In this document: positions 1-8,115 of the stretch, in pieces
Numbering within the stretch: position 1 is the first letter of the stretch
How the letters are laid out: the number at the start of each line of letters is the position of its first letter
Assembly (NCBI GenBank): GCA_012513735.1
Contig: JAAZBR010000173.1
Location: forward strand, 1-11,388
Reading direction: 5' to 3'
Length of the DNA: 11,388 nucleotides
Origin: Clostridiales bacterium
Lineage (GTDB): Bacteria > Bacillota > Clostridia > Christensenellales > Aristaeellaceae
Translations under genes and position numbers: made by a program
The notes under the pieces: model-generated
Databases searched by the model: none
What the model saw: the letters and a program-made list of their open reading frames with translations, nothing else
Told to the model about the DNA's origin: nothing

Positions 1-2
1 AG

Positions 3-1133
3 GCGGGGACCCTGAAGGGGGAGCGGGTGTTGACCACGCCTCAGCGCGCCCGCATCAACACCACTATGGCGTCCCAGGTACTCAATATGTGCGCCAACAA
101 CTACCTGGGACTTTCTGATCATCCCCAGTTGATTGAGGCTGCAAAGAACAGCTACGATCGGTGGGGCTTTGGCTTGTCCAGCGTGCGCTTCATCTGCGGT
201 ACTCAGTCCATCCACAAGGAGTTGGAGGGTCGTCTGGCCCGTTTCCTGGGCATGGACGACGTGATCCTCTATTCCTCCTGCTTCGATGCCAACGGCGGTC
301 TGTTTGAAACGCTGCTGGGCGAGGAGGATGTGGTGATCTCTGATGAGCTGAACCACGCCTCCATCATCGACGGGGTGCGCCTGTGCAAGGCCCAGCGGCT
401 GCGCTATCGCAACAGCGACATGGAGGAGCTGGAGCAGCACCTGAAGAATTCCCAGGGTGCCCGCATCCGCCTGATCGCCACAGACGGCGTATTCAGCATG
501 GATGGATATGTGGCCAAGTTGGGCCAGATCTGCGACCTGGCGGACAAATATGATGCCCTGGTCATGGTGGATGACAGCCATGCCACCGGCTTTATGGGCG
601 TTTACGGCAAGGGCACCCATGAACACTGTGGGGTTATGGGGCGCATCGATATCCTGACCGGCACCTTTGGCAAGGCGCTGGGCGGGGCATCGGGCGGCTA
701 TACGGCAGCACGTCAGCCTATTGTGGACCTGCTGCGCCAGCGCTCCCGCCCGTACCTGTTCAGCAATACCCTGGCGCCGGCGATCTGCGCCGCCACGCTG
801 AAAACTTTGGATCTATTGGAAAAGGACACCAGCCTGAGGGACAAGGTGCATGCCAACACGGCTTATTTCCGTACAGGCATGTCGCAGCTGGGCTTTGACC
901 TGCTGCCGGGGGAACATCCCATCGTGCCGGTGATGCTGTATGATGCCCATGTGGCCGCTGAATTTGCTGAGCGCATGTTGGCCCATGGGGTCTATGTGGT
1001 GGCCTTCTCCTTCCCGGTGGTGCCGCGGGACAAGGCCCGCATCCGCACCCAAGTCAGCGCCGGCCACACCCGGGAAGACCTGGACTTTGCCGTTCAGTGC
1101 TTCGGCAAGGTCAAGCAGGAGATGGGGCTTTAA
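3..1133 (+). CDS. kbl: Glycine C-acetyltransferase (2-amino-3-ketobutyrate CoA ligase), 5'-truncated by window edge
   Basis: PLP-dependent enzyme of the alpha-oxoamine synthase family. It cleaves 2-amino-3-oxobutyrate with CoA to glycine and acetyl-CoA, the second step of threonine breakdown after threonine dehydrogenase. The reading frame is open to the left edge. The residues before the GTG at 27 (AGTLKGER) still align with the E. coli Kbl N-terminus (EGLFKEER), so that GTG is internal and about 20 codons are missing. Counting from 27, the family blocks are CANNYLGL (22-29), SVRFICGTQ (52-60), SSCFDANGG (83-91), LNHASIIDG (108-116), VDDSHATG (181-188) and [10 protein letters not shown] (211-220). 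K216 is the expected Schiff-base lysine. Near-identity to Kbl in these blocks favours it over the related BioF and HemA. No tdh is present downstream; it could lie off the left edge. The stop codon is 24 bp before trpS. Confidence 0.95.
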   Translation, partial: AGTLKGERVLTTPQRARINTTMASQVLNMCANNYLGLSDHPQLIEAAKNSYDRWGFGLSSVRFICGTQSIHKELEGRLARFLGMDDVILYSSCFDANGGLFETLLGEEDVVISDELNHASIIDGVRLCKAQRLRYRNSDMEELEQHLKNSQGARIRLIATDGVFSMDGYVAKLGQICDLADKYDALVMVDDSHATGFMGVYGKGTHEHCGVMGRIDILTGTFGKALGGASGGYTAARQPIVDLLRQRSRPYLFSNTLAPAICAATLKTLDLLEKDTSLRDKVHANTAYFRTGMSQLGFDLLPGEHPIVPVMLYDAHVAAEFAERMLAHGVYVVAFSFPVVPRDKARIRTQVSAGHTREDLDFAVQCFGKVKQEMGL

Positions 1134-1157
1134 CAAACGGAAGAGAGTGGAGAACAG

Positions 1158-2171
1158 ATGAGTCAGGACGTACAAGCCAAAAAACCGGTTATTTTTTCGG
1201 GCGTGCAGCCCTCGGGGCGTATCACGCTGGGCAATTATATCGGGGCCATCCGCAATTTTGCGCTGCTGGATCAGGAGTATGACTGCCTGTACTGCGTGGT
1301 GGACCTGCATGCCCTCACCGTGCGCCAGGTGCCGGCGGAGCTGCGGCGGCAGACCCTGGAGCTGACGGCGTTGTATATCGCCAGCGGGCTGGATCCCCAG
1401 CGAAACATTATCTATTGCCAGAGCCATGTGCCCCAGCATGCAGAGCTGGCATGGATCCTCAACTGCTTCACCTACATGGGTGAGCTGGGGCGCATGACCC
1501 AGTTCAAGGACAAATCAGCCCAGCACAAGGATAACATCAACGCCGGCCTGTTCACCTATCCGGCGCTGATGGCAGCGGATATTCTGCTGTATCAGACCAA
1601 CCTGGTGCCTGTGGGGGCGGATCAGAAGCAGCACATCGAGATCACCCGGGACATCGCCCAGCGCATGAACAGCCTGTACGGTGATCTGTTTGTGGTGCCT
1701 GAGCCCTATATCCCCAAAGCCACCGCCCGCATCATGAGCCTGTCTGACCCCAGCAAGAAGATGAGCAAGTCCGATGAGGATGAAAATGCCACCATCACCC
1801 TGCTGGACAAGCCGGAGGATGTGCGGCGCAAGCTGCGCCGCGCGGTGACCGATTCCGATGCCAGCATCCGCTTTGACGAGGAGCAAAAGCCCGGTGTGAG
1901 CAACCTGCTCACCATTTTGTCGGCCTGTTCCGGCAAGTCTGTCGATGCCCTGGTGCAAGAAATGGAAGGCCAAGGATATGGCGTGCTTAAGGACCGTACG
2001 GCAGAAGCCATCAATGAAACCTTTGCGCCCATTCAGGCGGAGTTCCATCGCCTGATCAAGGACAAGGAGTACCTGACCGGTGTGCTGCGTGAAAACGCCG
2101 GCCGGGCCCAGGCCCTTGCTGCCAGGACGCTGCGCAAGGTCTACAAGAAGCTGGGCCTCTATCAACTTTGA
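1158..2171 (+). CDS. trpS: Tryptophanyl-tRNA synthetase
   Basis: Class I aminoacyl-tRNA synthetase that activates tryptophan with ATP and charges tRNA-Trp in the cytoplasm. The 337-residue length is normal for bacterial TrpS. The HIGH-type signature appears as PSGRITLGN (18-26) in the N-terminal Rossmann half. The KMSKS loop is intact at 201-205, preceded by DPSKK. The VGADQKQHIEITRDIA block (152-167) is typical of the Trp/Tyr synthetase catalytic fold. The ATG at 1158 follows a purine-rich GTGGAG stretch at 1147-1152. The gene sits 24 bp after kbl and 19 bp before the hydrolase, so it is probably read through from upstream. There is no room for a T-box leader, which often precedes trpS in Bacillota. 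Confidence 0.97.
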   Translation: MSQDVQAKKPVIFSGVQPSGRITLGNYIGAIRNFALLDQEYDCLYCVVDLHALTVRQVPAELRRQTLELTALYIASGLDPQRNIIYCQSHVPQHAELAWILNCFTYMGELGRMTQFKDKSAQHKDNINAGLFTYPALMAADILLYQTNLVPVGADQKQHIEITRDIAQRMNSLYGDLFVVPEPYIPKATARIMSLSDPSKKMSKSDEDENATITLLDKPEDVRRKLRRAVTDSDASIRFDEEQKPGVSNLLTILSACSGKSVDALVQEMEGQGYGVLKDRTAEAINETFAPIQAEFHRLIKDKEYLTGVLRENAGRAQALAARTLRKVYKKLGLYQL

Positions 2172-2190
2172 GCAGCAGGAGAACACATTT

Positions 2191-3114
2191 GTGAACAGCA
2201 TCGCCTTTTCATCCGGCAGCCGGGAGATCAAGCAGCTCATCCTCCACGAGCCTGAGGGGCAGCCCCGGGCTGTGATTCAGATTGTGCATGGCATGGCTGA
2301 ACACTACGCCCGTTACTACCGCCTGGCGGAGGCGCTGCAGCAGCAGGGCTACGCAGTGGCCGGGTACGACCAGATCGGCCATGGCCCTGAGACGCCGGCT
2401 GAATTGCTGGGCTATCTGGGCGACCATAACGGCTGGCAGCGACTGATCTACGATGCCAATACCGTGCACACCATCCTGTGCGAGCACTGGCCCCATGCGC
2501 CCCAGGTGATGCTGGGCCACAGCATGGGCAGCTTCGTTGCCCGGGAGTATGTCGTTCAGTTCGGGGTGGATCAGTTGGACGGCCTGGTGCTTTCCGGTAC
2601 AGGCTGGCAGGACATGGGTACCATCAGGCCGGGCCTTGTGATCGCCAGGCTGCAGTGCCTGCGCAAGAACGGTGCCAAACGCCCCTCCATGCTGCTACAC
2701 AAGCTGGCCTTTGGCGGCTATAACAAGGGCTTCCGTCCTGCCCGTACCGATTACGACTGGCTGAGCCGTGATGAAAAGGAAGTGGACAAGTATATCGCTG
2801 ATCCTCTGTGCGGCTTTCCGTTTACTGCAGGCGGCTACAGGGATTTGTTCGAAGGCCTTCGTGATCTCACCCTTGTGCACCGGCTGCAGCATGTGCCCAA
2901 GGATCTGCCGGTTCTGCTGATCTCCGGCGAAAATGACCCGGTGGGCGGCAAAAAGGGGGAGCTGGTCAATAAGGTGGCTGCGCAATACCGATCGGCTGGC
3001 CTTCAGGATGTGCAGGTCAAGCTGTATGAGGGGGCCAGACATGAGCTGTTCAATGAAATCAACCGCGACCAGGTGCAGGCAGACCTGCTGGCCTGGTTAA
3101 AGCGCTACGACTGA
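2191..3114 (+). CDS. Alpha/beta hydrolase, serine aminopeptidase S33 / monoacylglycerol-lipase-like
   Basis: Predicted soluble serine hydrolase of about 307 residues in the S33/Hydrolase_4 group, which includes lysophospholipases and monoacylglycerol lipases; the substrate cannot be told from sequence. The likely catalytic triad is Ser111 in the nucleophile elbow GHSMG (109-113), Asp249 in SGENDPVG (245-252) and His284 in GARHELFNE (281-289). The oxyanion strand is IVHGMAEH (31-38). No signal peptide or membrane segment is seen. I chose the GTG at 2191 because AGGAG at 2177-2181 lies nine bases upstream. Earlier in-frame starts would place the N-terminus inside trpS and add residues unrelated to the fold. 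The residues between roughly 140 and 220 form the variable cap. It lies 19 bp after trpS and 15 bp before the P1 peptidase, in the same operon. Confidence 0.9.
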   Translation: MNSIAFSSGSREIKQLILHEPEGQPRAVIQIVHGMAEHYARYYRLAEALQQQGYAVAGYDQIGHGPETPAELLGYLGDHNGWQRLIYDANTVHTILCEHWPHAPQVMLGHSMGSFVAREYVVQFGVDQLDGLVLSGTGWQDMGTIRPGLVIARLQCLRKNGAKRPSMLLHKLAFGGYNKGFRPARTDYDWLSRDEKEVDKYIADPLCGFPFTAGGYRDLFEGLRDLTLVHRLQHVPKDLPVLLISGENDPVGGKKGELVNKVAAQYRSAGLQDVQVKLYEGARHELFNEINRDQVQADLLAWLKRYD

Positions 3115-3129
3115 TCAGGAGGGAGCGAC

Positions 3130-4086
3130 ATGAATCAGGCTTATCCCGGCGATATTACCAATGTGCATGGCATCCGCGTGGGGCAACAGCACAATGACAA
3201 GGCACGCACCGGCGTCACCGTGGTGCTTGCTCCCAAGGAGGGGGCGGTGGGCGGTGTGTCGGTACGCGGTGCGGCTCCCGGCACCCGGGAGACCGATGTG
3301 CTGCGCCCCGGCAACCTGGTGGATCATGCCCATGCCGTGGTGCTGTCAGGCGGCAGCGCCTTTGGCTTGGCGGCTGCCGATGGCGTGATGCGCCTGCTGG
3401 CACAGCAGGGCATCGGCATTGACATGGGCCTGGCCCGGGTACCCATTGTGCCTGCTGCCGTGCTCTATGACCTGAGTATTGGGGACAGCGGCGTGTATCC
3501 GGACGCGGCCATGGGCCGGGCGGCAGCCACGGCTGCCGCCAAGGGCGTGGTGCAGGGGGCGGTGGGTGCCGGCTGCGGCGCTACGGTGGGCAAGCTGATC
3601 GCCACCGCCCTGCCCCAGCCGGGCGGTATTGGCAGCGCTTCCCTGACGTTGCCGGAAGGCATTACCGTGGGCGCCATCGTGGCCGTCAACGCGATGGGCG
3701 ATGTGTACGACCCAACCACCGGCGAGTGCCTGGCCTGTGCCCAGATGCCCGATGGCACGCCTGTGCACGCCGAGGGCCTGCTGTATGGTTTTGGCCCGGC
3801 ACCCCAGCAGATGCGCATCCCGGCGCCGGGCAGCAACACCACCATTGGCGTCATCGCGGTGGACTGTAAGCTGGACAAGGCCCAGGCAAACCGCCTGGCA
3901 GACGTGGCCCATGACGGCCTTGCCCGCAGCATTCGCCCCGTGCACACCCAGATGGATGGCGATACGCTGTTCGCCCTGGCTACCCAGCGGGTGGACAAGG
4001 AGATCAATTTCGTCAAGCTGTGCTATGCTGCAGCAGAGGTGACGGCCAGGGCGGTGGCCAACGCCGTATTCTACGCAAAGCTGTGA
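3130..4086 (+). CDS. P1 (DmpA/BapA) family N-terminal-nucleophile peptidase
   Basis: Member of peptidase family S58/P1, which includes D-aminopeptidase DmpA and beta-aminopeptidases. These proteins cleave themselves into two chains to expose an N-terminal Ser/Thr nucleophile and then release N-terminal amino acids from small peptides, amides or esters. Characteristic stretches are the opening GDITNVHGIRVGQ (7-19), VVLSGGSAFGLAAADGVM (70-87), the Gly/Ala-rich GAVGAGCGATVGK (143-155) and GSNTTIGVIAVD (234-245). By family comparison, autoproteolysis is expected at N236-T237. The C-terminal half keeps DGLARSIRPVHTQMDGDTLFALAT (262-285), which is typical of the family. The 318-residue length is normal. 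The ATG at 3130 follows AGGAGGG (3117-3123) at six bases. No signal peptide is seen, so it is probably cytoplasmic. Its TGA overlaps the acpS GTG start. The physiological substrate is unknown. Confidence 0.9.
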   Translation: MNQAYPGDITNVHGIRVGQQHNDKARTGVTVVLAPKEGAVGGVSVRGAAPGTRETDVLRPGNLVDHAHAVVLSGGSAFGLAAADGVMRLLAQQGIGIDMGLARVPIVPAAVLYDLSIGDSGVYPDAAMGRAAATAAAKGVVQGAVGAGCGATVGKLIATALPQPGGIGSASLTLPEGITVGAIVAVNAMGDVYDPTTGECLACAQMPDGTPVHAEGLLYGFGPAPQQMRIPAPGSNTTIGVIAVDCKLDKAQANRLADVAHDGLARSIRPVHTQMDGDTLFALATQRVDKEINFVKLCYAAAEVTARAVANAVFYAKL

Positions 4087-4463
4087 TCATAGGCATTGGC
4101 ACGGATCTGTGCCAGATCAGCCGGATGGAGAGGCTGCTGAAGGACGATCGTTTTTTGCAGCGTTACTTCACTACGGAGGAACAACAGCACATCCGCGGCA
4201 GGGCGGCAGGGGCGGCGGCCTCTGCCGCCGCCTGCTTTGCCGCCAAGGAAGCCTTTGTCAAGGCGCTGGGAAGCGGTTTTTCAGGCATAGCCCCCAAAGA
4301 GGTCAGTGTGGTGCATGACGCGGCAGGCGCACCCGGCTACCTGCTGCGGGGGGAAGCGCTGGCCCGGGCCCAGGCACGGGGGGTCGTACGCACGCACCTG
4401 AGCCTCAGCCATGAACGGGATCTGGCGGTTGCCTTCGCTGTATTGGAGGGAACCGCGCCATGA
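4083..4463 (+). CDS. acpS: Holo-[acyl-carrier-protein] synthase
   Basis: Phosphopantetheinyl transferase that moves 4'-phosphopantetheine from CoA to the conserved serine of acyl carrier protein, switching on fatty-acid synthesis. At 126 residues it is a normal AcpS-type subunit; these act as trimers. Metal-binding Asp8 lies in GIGTDLCQISR (4-14). The second motif, FAAKEAFVKALGSG, holds Glu56 and Lys60. The start is the GTG at 4083, which gives the family N-terminus (V/M)IIGIGTD. It overlaps the stop of the preceding gene as GTGA. No clear Shine-Dalgarno site is visible, so translation is probably coupled to the peptidase gene. The stop overlaps the nnr start as ATGA. A close acpS-nnr linkage is common in bacteria. 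Confidence 0.95.
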   Translation: MIIGIGTDLCQISRMERLLKDDRFLQRYFTTEEQQHIRGRAAGAAASAAACFAAKEAFVKALGSGFSGIAPKEVSVVHDAAGAPGYLLRGEALARAQARGVVRTHLSLSHERDLAVAFAVLEGTAP

Positions 4464-5905
4464 AACCTGTTGTAACGCCCCTGCAGATGCGTGACATTGA
4501 GCAGCGGGCCATTGCGGGCGGCGTCTCCGCCCTCCTGCTGATGGAGCGGGCGGCGGAAGGCCTGGTGGATCACCTGCAGCAGATACTGGGACCGCTTCAC
4601 GGCAAGGCTGTAGCTTTCTTCTGCGGGCCGGGCAACAATGGCGGCGATGGGCTGGCAGCCGCCCGGCTGCTGCGGACGTGCGGGGGAAAGCCCTGGATTG
4701 TGCTGCTGGATAGGCCTGTCAGCACGGAGGCTATCCATCAGTGGGAACAGGTGCAAAGCCTGGGCCTGTCCGTTGTTGTCCCAGATGCCCTGCCCCCTGT
4801 GGACGCTGTGGTGGACGCCCTGTTTGGCACCGGCTTCAACCGGGCGCCCGGGGGAGAGGCTGCCGCGATGATTGAACACATCAACAGCCTAGGGGTGCCC
4901 GTGTTGGCGGCCGATATACCCAGCGGCATGGATGGAAGGGGCGGTACTGTGCCGGGGGTTTGTGTGCATGCCTGCCGCACCCTGAGTTTCCAATGGATAA
5001 AGGCCGGTCATTTGCTGAGCCATTACCCCGAATGGGTGGGTGAGCTGCATGCGGCGGATATTGGTCTGGAACTGCCGGGCGGCGTATCCGGTATGTTGCA
5101 GGCGTTGGAGCCAGATGATCTGAAGCGGCTGGTGCCGACCAGGCCCCGCGCCGCCCATAAGGGCAGCAACGGGCGGGCCTTGCTGTACTGCGGCAGCCCG
5201 GGCATGGCGGGCGCGGCCGCCATGGCTGCGCTGGGCTGCCTGCGCGCGGGCGCCGGGCTGACCACCATCGCCTGTGAGGAGAAGCTGTTTCCCATCCTGC
5301 AGATGCTGGTGCCCAACGCCCAGTGCGCAGCGATTGAGCGGGTGGTGATGGCCCCGCCGCGCCATGACGTTCTGCTGGCCGGCTGCGGTCTGGGTGTAGA
5401 GGAGACGACATGGGAGCGTTTGCTGCAATTGTATGATCCTGCACAGCCTGCCGTGCTGGATGCGGATGCGCTGACCCTGCTGTCCCGGCATCCCCTGAAG
5501 CTGGGCGGCAACACGTTGATCACGCCCCATGTGGGAGAGGCGGCCCGGCTGCTGAAAAGCACCGTCCAGGCTGTGGCGGCGGATCTGCCTGCTGCAGCCC
5601 AGGCGCTGCGCCAGCAGTATGGCGGCGTGGTGCTGCTCAAAAGCCATTGCAGCGTCATACACGATGGCGAGCGCACTGTGCTGAACCCCGTGGGTTCCCC
5701 GGTGCTGGCCAAGGGTGGCAGCGGGGATGCGCTGGCCGGCATGGCCACCGCCCTCATGGCTCAGGGACTGTCTGCCTTTGATGCCGGCTGTACCGCCAGC
5801 CTGTGGCTGGGCCGCGCAGCGCAACTGGCGGAAATACACATGGGCGTCCATTCTCCGTTGACCGGCGAGGTGTTGCAGTTTCTGGGGGAAGCTCAGCGCA
5901 GTTGA
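4460..5905 (+). CDS. nnr: Bifunctional NAD(P)H-hydrate epimerase / ADP-dependent NAD(P)H-hydrate dehydratase
   Basis: Metabolite-repair enzyme. The N-terminal YjeF_N domain (about 1-215) epimerises R- to S-NAD(P)HX. The C-terminal ribokinase-like domain (about 220-481) dehydrates S-NAD(P)HX to NAD(P)H using ADP. N-domain marks are GPGNNGGDG (56-64), DALFGTGFNR (119-128) and ADIPSGMDGRGG (151-162). C-domain marks are HKGSNGRALLYCGSPGMAGAA (233-253), LDADALTLL (333-341), TPHVGEAARLL (355-365) and AKGGSGDALAGM (417-428), the last being the nucleotide and catalytic loop. Both halves look intact, and the 481-residue length is usual for the fusion. The ATG at 4460 overlaps the acpS stop and has GGAGGG at 4445-4450, nine bases upstream. 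It is the last gene of the left operon. Confidence 0.95.
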   Translation: MKPVVTPLQMRDIEQRAIAGGVSALLLMERAAEGLVDHLQQILGPLHGKAVAFFCGPGNNGGDGLAAARLLRTCGGKPWIVLLDRPVSTEAIHQWEQVQSLGLSVVVPDALPPVDAVVDALFGTGFNRAPGGEAAAMIEHINSLGVPVLAADIPSGMDGRGGTVPGVCVHACRTLSFQWIKAGHLLSHYPEWVGELHAADIGLELPGGVSGMLQALEPDDLKRLVPTRPRAAHKGSNGRALLYCGSPGMAGAAAMAALGCLRAGAGLTTIACEEKLFPILQMLVPNAQCAAIERVVMAPPRHDVLLAGCGLGVEETTWERLLQLYDPAQPAVLDADALTLLSRHPLKLGGNTLITPHVGEAARLLKSTVQAVAADLPAAAQALRQQYGGVVLLKSHCSVIHDGERTVLNPVGSPVLAKGGSGDALAGMATALMAQGLSAFDAGCTASLWLGRAAQLAEIHMGVHSPLTGEVLQFLGEAQRS

Positions 5906-5914
5906 TTTTTCATG

Positions 5915-5952
5915 AAAAAACCGCCGGCTCCCATGCGCGAAGCCGGTGGTTT
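5915..5952 (-). terminator. Intrinsic terminator between converging nnr and potD-like genes
   Basis: The inverted repeat pairs 5918-5929 (AAACCGCCGGCT) with 5941-5952 (AGCCGGTGGTTT), 12 bp including one G.U, around an 11-nt loop. On the minus strand the hairpin is followed at once by six T (complement of 5915-5920), so it is a canonical terminator for the potD-like gene, whose stop is 14 bp upstream. For the plus strand the hairpin lies 13 bp after the nnr stop but has only TTT behind it. It may work in both directions, more weakly for nnr. Confidence 0.85.
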
Positions 5953-5965
5953 CACATGTCTTACA

Positions 5966-7018
5966 TTACTTGCTCAGCAGCTTAAACTCAGACCAAATCG
6001 TCTGGTAGACGGAGTCATATTCGCCCAGATTGCGGATAAACTCGGTATCTCCCAAAATGTCCTTGGGGATATTGATGGCGGGGTTGTTGCGCAGCGCCTC
6101 GGGCATCAGGTCATAGGCCGTGGCCACGGGGGACAGGTAATACTGCATAGCGGCCGTGTTGGCAGTCACCTCGCTGTCCAGCAGGAAGTTGATCAGCATG
6201 TGGGCGTTGCCCGGATGGGGGGCGTCCTTCACAATGACCAGGTTGTCGATGCCAAACCCCATGCCCTCCTTGGGATAGACCACCTTCAAATCGGGATTGC
6301 CATCCAGCGCCACCATCACCTGGGAGGTAAACATGTAGCCCACCGTCGCCTCACCGCTGAGCAAATCCGCATAGGGGTTGCTGTAGTTGAAGGCGCGGAT
6401 GTTGGGCCGCAGCTTGAACAGCTTTTCCTTGGCCTGCTTGAGCACCGCGTCATCGGTGGTGTTGAAGGAATGGCCCAGGGTTTTCAGTGTGATGCCAATG
6501 ATGTTGCGTGCGTCATCCATCACCACCACGCTGTCCTTCAGGCGCTCATCCCACAGGCTCTCATAGCCGGTGATTTCCACCTCAGGGTCTACAGTTGCAG
6601 GGTCATACACAATCAGCGGTGTGCCCGCAGTGTAGGGAACAGCGTATTCGTTCTGCTCATCATAATACTGCCCCAAAAAGTCGGGATCCAGATTGCCGTA
6701 GTTGGGCAACAGGGCCTTGTCCAGCTTCAGCAGCTTGTCCTGCTCCCGCAGGCTGTTGATGGCATAGTCGCTGGCAATGATCACATCGTAGCCTGTGCCC
6801 GCGCTTTCAAGCTTGAGCAGCATTTCTTCGTTGCTCTCAAAGTTGGTGTAGTTGACCTTGATGCCGGTTTGCTCCGTAAATTTGGCCACCGTGGCATCAT
6901 CAATATAGGTGGCCCAGGTAAACAGGTTCAGCACCTTTTCTTCTTTCTGTGCCCATGCCGTGGTCAGGCCGGCAACCATCAACAATGCGACAAGCAGCAA
7001 TGCAATAAATTTTCTCAT
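5966..7018 (-). CDS. PotD-like extracellular substrate-binding protein (spermidine/putrescine ABC family)
   Basis: Type II periplasmic-binding-protein fold of about 350 residues, the usual PotD length. It would capture a small ligand outside the membrane for an ABC importer. The ATG at 7018 follows AAAGGAG (7026-7032) at seven bases. It begins a classical signal peptide: MRK, a hydrophobic core at residues 4-20, then TTAWA before Gln24. There is no lipobox cysteine. After it come LFTWATYI (32-39), GYDVIIASDY (76-85), MDDARN (167-172), YPKEGMGFGIDNL (248-260) and INFLLD (276-281), all aligning with PotD. Trp35, Ser83, Tyr85, Asp169 and Asp258 match PotD ligand residues. The positions equivalent to E. 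coli Glu171, Trp229 and Trp255 are Asn172, Phe230 and Gly256, so polyamine binding is not assured. No potABC genes are adjacent. It lies 31 bp downstream of tsaC and is probably co-transcribed. Confidence 0.88.
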   Translation of the reverse strand: MRKFIALLLVALLMVAGLTTAWAQKEEKVLNLFTWATYIDDATVAKFTEQTGIKVNYTNFESNEEMLLKLESAGTGYDVIIASDYAINSLREQDKLLKLDKALLPNYGNLDPDFLGQYYDEQNEYAVPYTAGTPLIVYDPATVDPEVEITGYESLWDERLKDSVVVMDDARNIIGITLKTLGHSFNTTDDAVLKQAKEKLFKLRPNIRAFNYSNPYADLLSGEATVGYMFTSQVMVALDGNPDLKVVYPKEGMGFGIDNLVIVKDAPHPGNAHMLINFLLDSEVTANTAAMQYYLSPVATAYDLMPEALRNNPAINIPKDILGDTEFIRNLGEYDSVYQTIWSEFKLLSK

Positions 7019-7049
7019 AAACACACTCCTTTCAAGGTTCATAAACAGA

Positions 7050-8072
7050 TTATACCCCTGCATGCCGGATATCAAACTGTGCGGCCCGTGCCAGGCGGTT
7101 CATGACAGCCAGCCCCAGCCCCGTGGGAGGCAGCGCTTCGCACCATACCCGTTGAACGTTTTCGTCGTCATATTGGCGAAGCAGGTAAAATAACCGCTGT
7201 GCCGCCTGATGGGTATCGGCGCCCAGGTCATCCACCTGTCTGCCGGCATACAGCGGCACATTGACGCCCATAGCCAGAATGCGGGCGCCGGGCTGCTGAT
7301 CCACCATACGGCAGATGTAGGCGGCCACTGCTTCCCGATCACCTTCCACCAGGCTGAGCTGCGCCTTTGGGGCATAGTGCCGGTGGCGCATGCCGGGGGA
7401 CAGGGTAGTTTCTCCGGGCTGCAGAGGCCGCATTACCGAAGGCGCTACATCACAGCTTCCCACCACCATGGCCACCTGCTCCGGGGTAACGGCCCCGGGG
7501 CGCAGCACCATGGGATGAGGGCATGTGATATCCAGCACCGTGCTCTCCAGTCCCACCTGAGCGGGTCCTCCGTCCAGAATCAGTGGAATGCGACCTTCAA
7601 GGTCGGTCTGCACATGCTGCGCTGTGGTGGGGCTGGGACGCCCGGAGGCATTGGCACTGGGCGCTGCGATGGGCAGGCTGCAGGCCTGCAGAAAGCGGCG
7701 TGCTCCCTCATGGCTGGGCAGGCGCAGGGCCAAAGTATCCAGCCCTGCAGTGACAATGAGGGGGATGATGGGCTTGCGCGGCAGCAGTAAAGTTAGCGGG
7801 CCGGGCCAGAAGGCGTCAGCCAACTGCTGCGCCTGCTCCGACCAGTGGCAGTACTGCTCCGCCTGCTTATGTTCCCAGATGTGCACAATCAAAGGGTTAT
7901 CCGCCGGACGGCCCTTGACCGCAAAAATACGGGCAACCGCAGCTTCATCCAGCGCGTTGCCCCCCAGGCCATACACTGTCTCCGTGGGGAAAGCTACCAG
8001 TTCTCCCCGGCGGATCAGCGCTGCGCCTTGGCTTAGGCTGTCCACATCCAGCGGCAGCAGTTTTGTTTCCAT
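7050..8072 (-). CDS. tsaC: Threonylcarbamoyl-AMP synthase, long Sua5 type
   Basis: Uses L-threonine, bicarbonate and ATP to make threonylcarbamoyl-adenylate, the first step of the t6A37 modification of ANN-decoding tRNAs. The TsaD complex then transfers the group to tRNA. The catalytic YrdC domain (about 8-200) carries FPTETVYGLG (28-37), KGRPADNPL (53-61), WPGPLT (89-94), PSANASG (138-144) and ESTVLD (176-181). SPGMRHRHYAP (225-235) is the linker that covers the active site in Sua5 proteins, and a C-terminal Sua5 domain fills about 240-340. The 340-residue length marks the two-domain Sua5 (also called tsaC1/ywlC) type. The ATG at 8072 has GGAGGAA (8079-8085) at six bases. The only visible promoter lies beyond a 265-nt structured leader and a terminator hairpin, so expression probably depends on read-through. 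Confidence 0.96.
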   Translation of the reverse strand: METKLLPLDVDSLSQGAALIRRGELVAFPTETVYGLGGNALDEAAVARIFAVKGRPADNPLIVHIWEHKQAEQYCHWSEQAQQLADAFWPGPLTLLLPRKPIIPLIVTAGLDTLALRLPSHEGARRFLQACSLPIAAPSANASGRPSPTTAQHVQTDLEGRIPLILDGGPAQVGLESTVLDITCPHPMVLRPGAVTPEQVAMVVGSCDVAPSVMRPLQPGETTLSPGMRHRHYAPKAQLSLVEGDREAVAAYICRMVDQQPGARILAMGVNVPLYAGRQVDDLGADTHQAAQRLFYLLRQYDDENVQRVWCEALPPTGLGLAVMNRLARAAQFDIRHAGV

Positions 8073-8089
8073 CCGGCGTTCCTCCGCAG

Positions 8090-8115
8090 AAAAGGCGGGA
8101 GCTGCCTCCCGCCTT
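8090..8115 (-). terminator. Terminator-like hairpin at the end of the tsaC leader RNA
   Basis: On the minus strand, AAGGCGGGAG (8106-8115), loop GCAG (8102-8105) and CTCCCGCCTT (8092-8101) form a perfect 10-bp GC-rich stem followed by a short run of four U (8090-8093). The tsaC Shine-Dalgarno sequence begins only four bases further on (8085). No promoter fits between them, so the hairpin acts either as an attenuator for tsaC or as the 3' end of an independent small RNA with some read-through. Confidence 0.8.

Noticed and set aside
2080..2190. An upstream-extended start for the alpha/beta hydrolase
   Set aside because: The extension overlaps the 3' end of trpS and encodes residues unlike the fold, while the GTG at 2191 has a well-placed AGGAG.
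7019..7075. An upstream-extended start for the potD-like gene
   Set aside because: It would overlap the tsaC stop and bury the signal peptide behind 19 residues, whereas the ATG at 7018 has AAAGGAG seven bases upstream.
5912..7105. A 397-codon open frame on the plus strand opposite the potD-like gene
   Set aside because: It lies fully antisense to a gene with clear PotD homology, its translation resembles no family (rich in His, Gln and Val), and it runs across the nnr/potD terminator. Long antisense frames are expected in GC-rich DNA.
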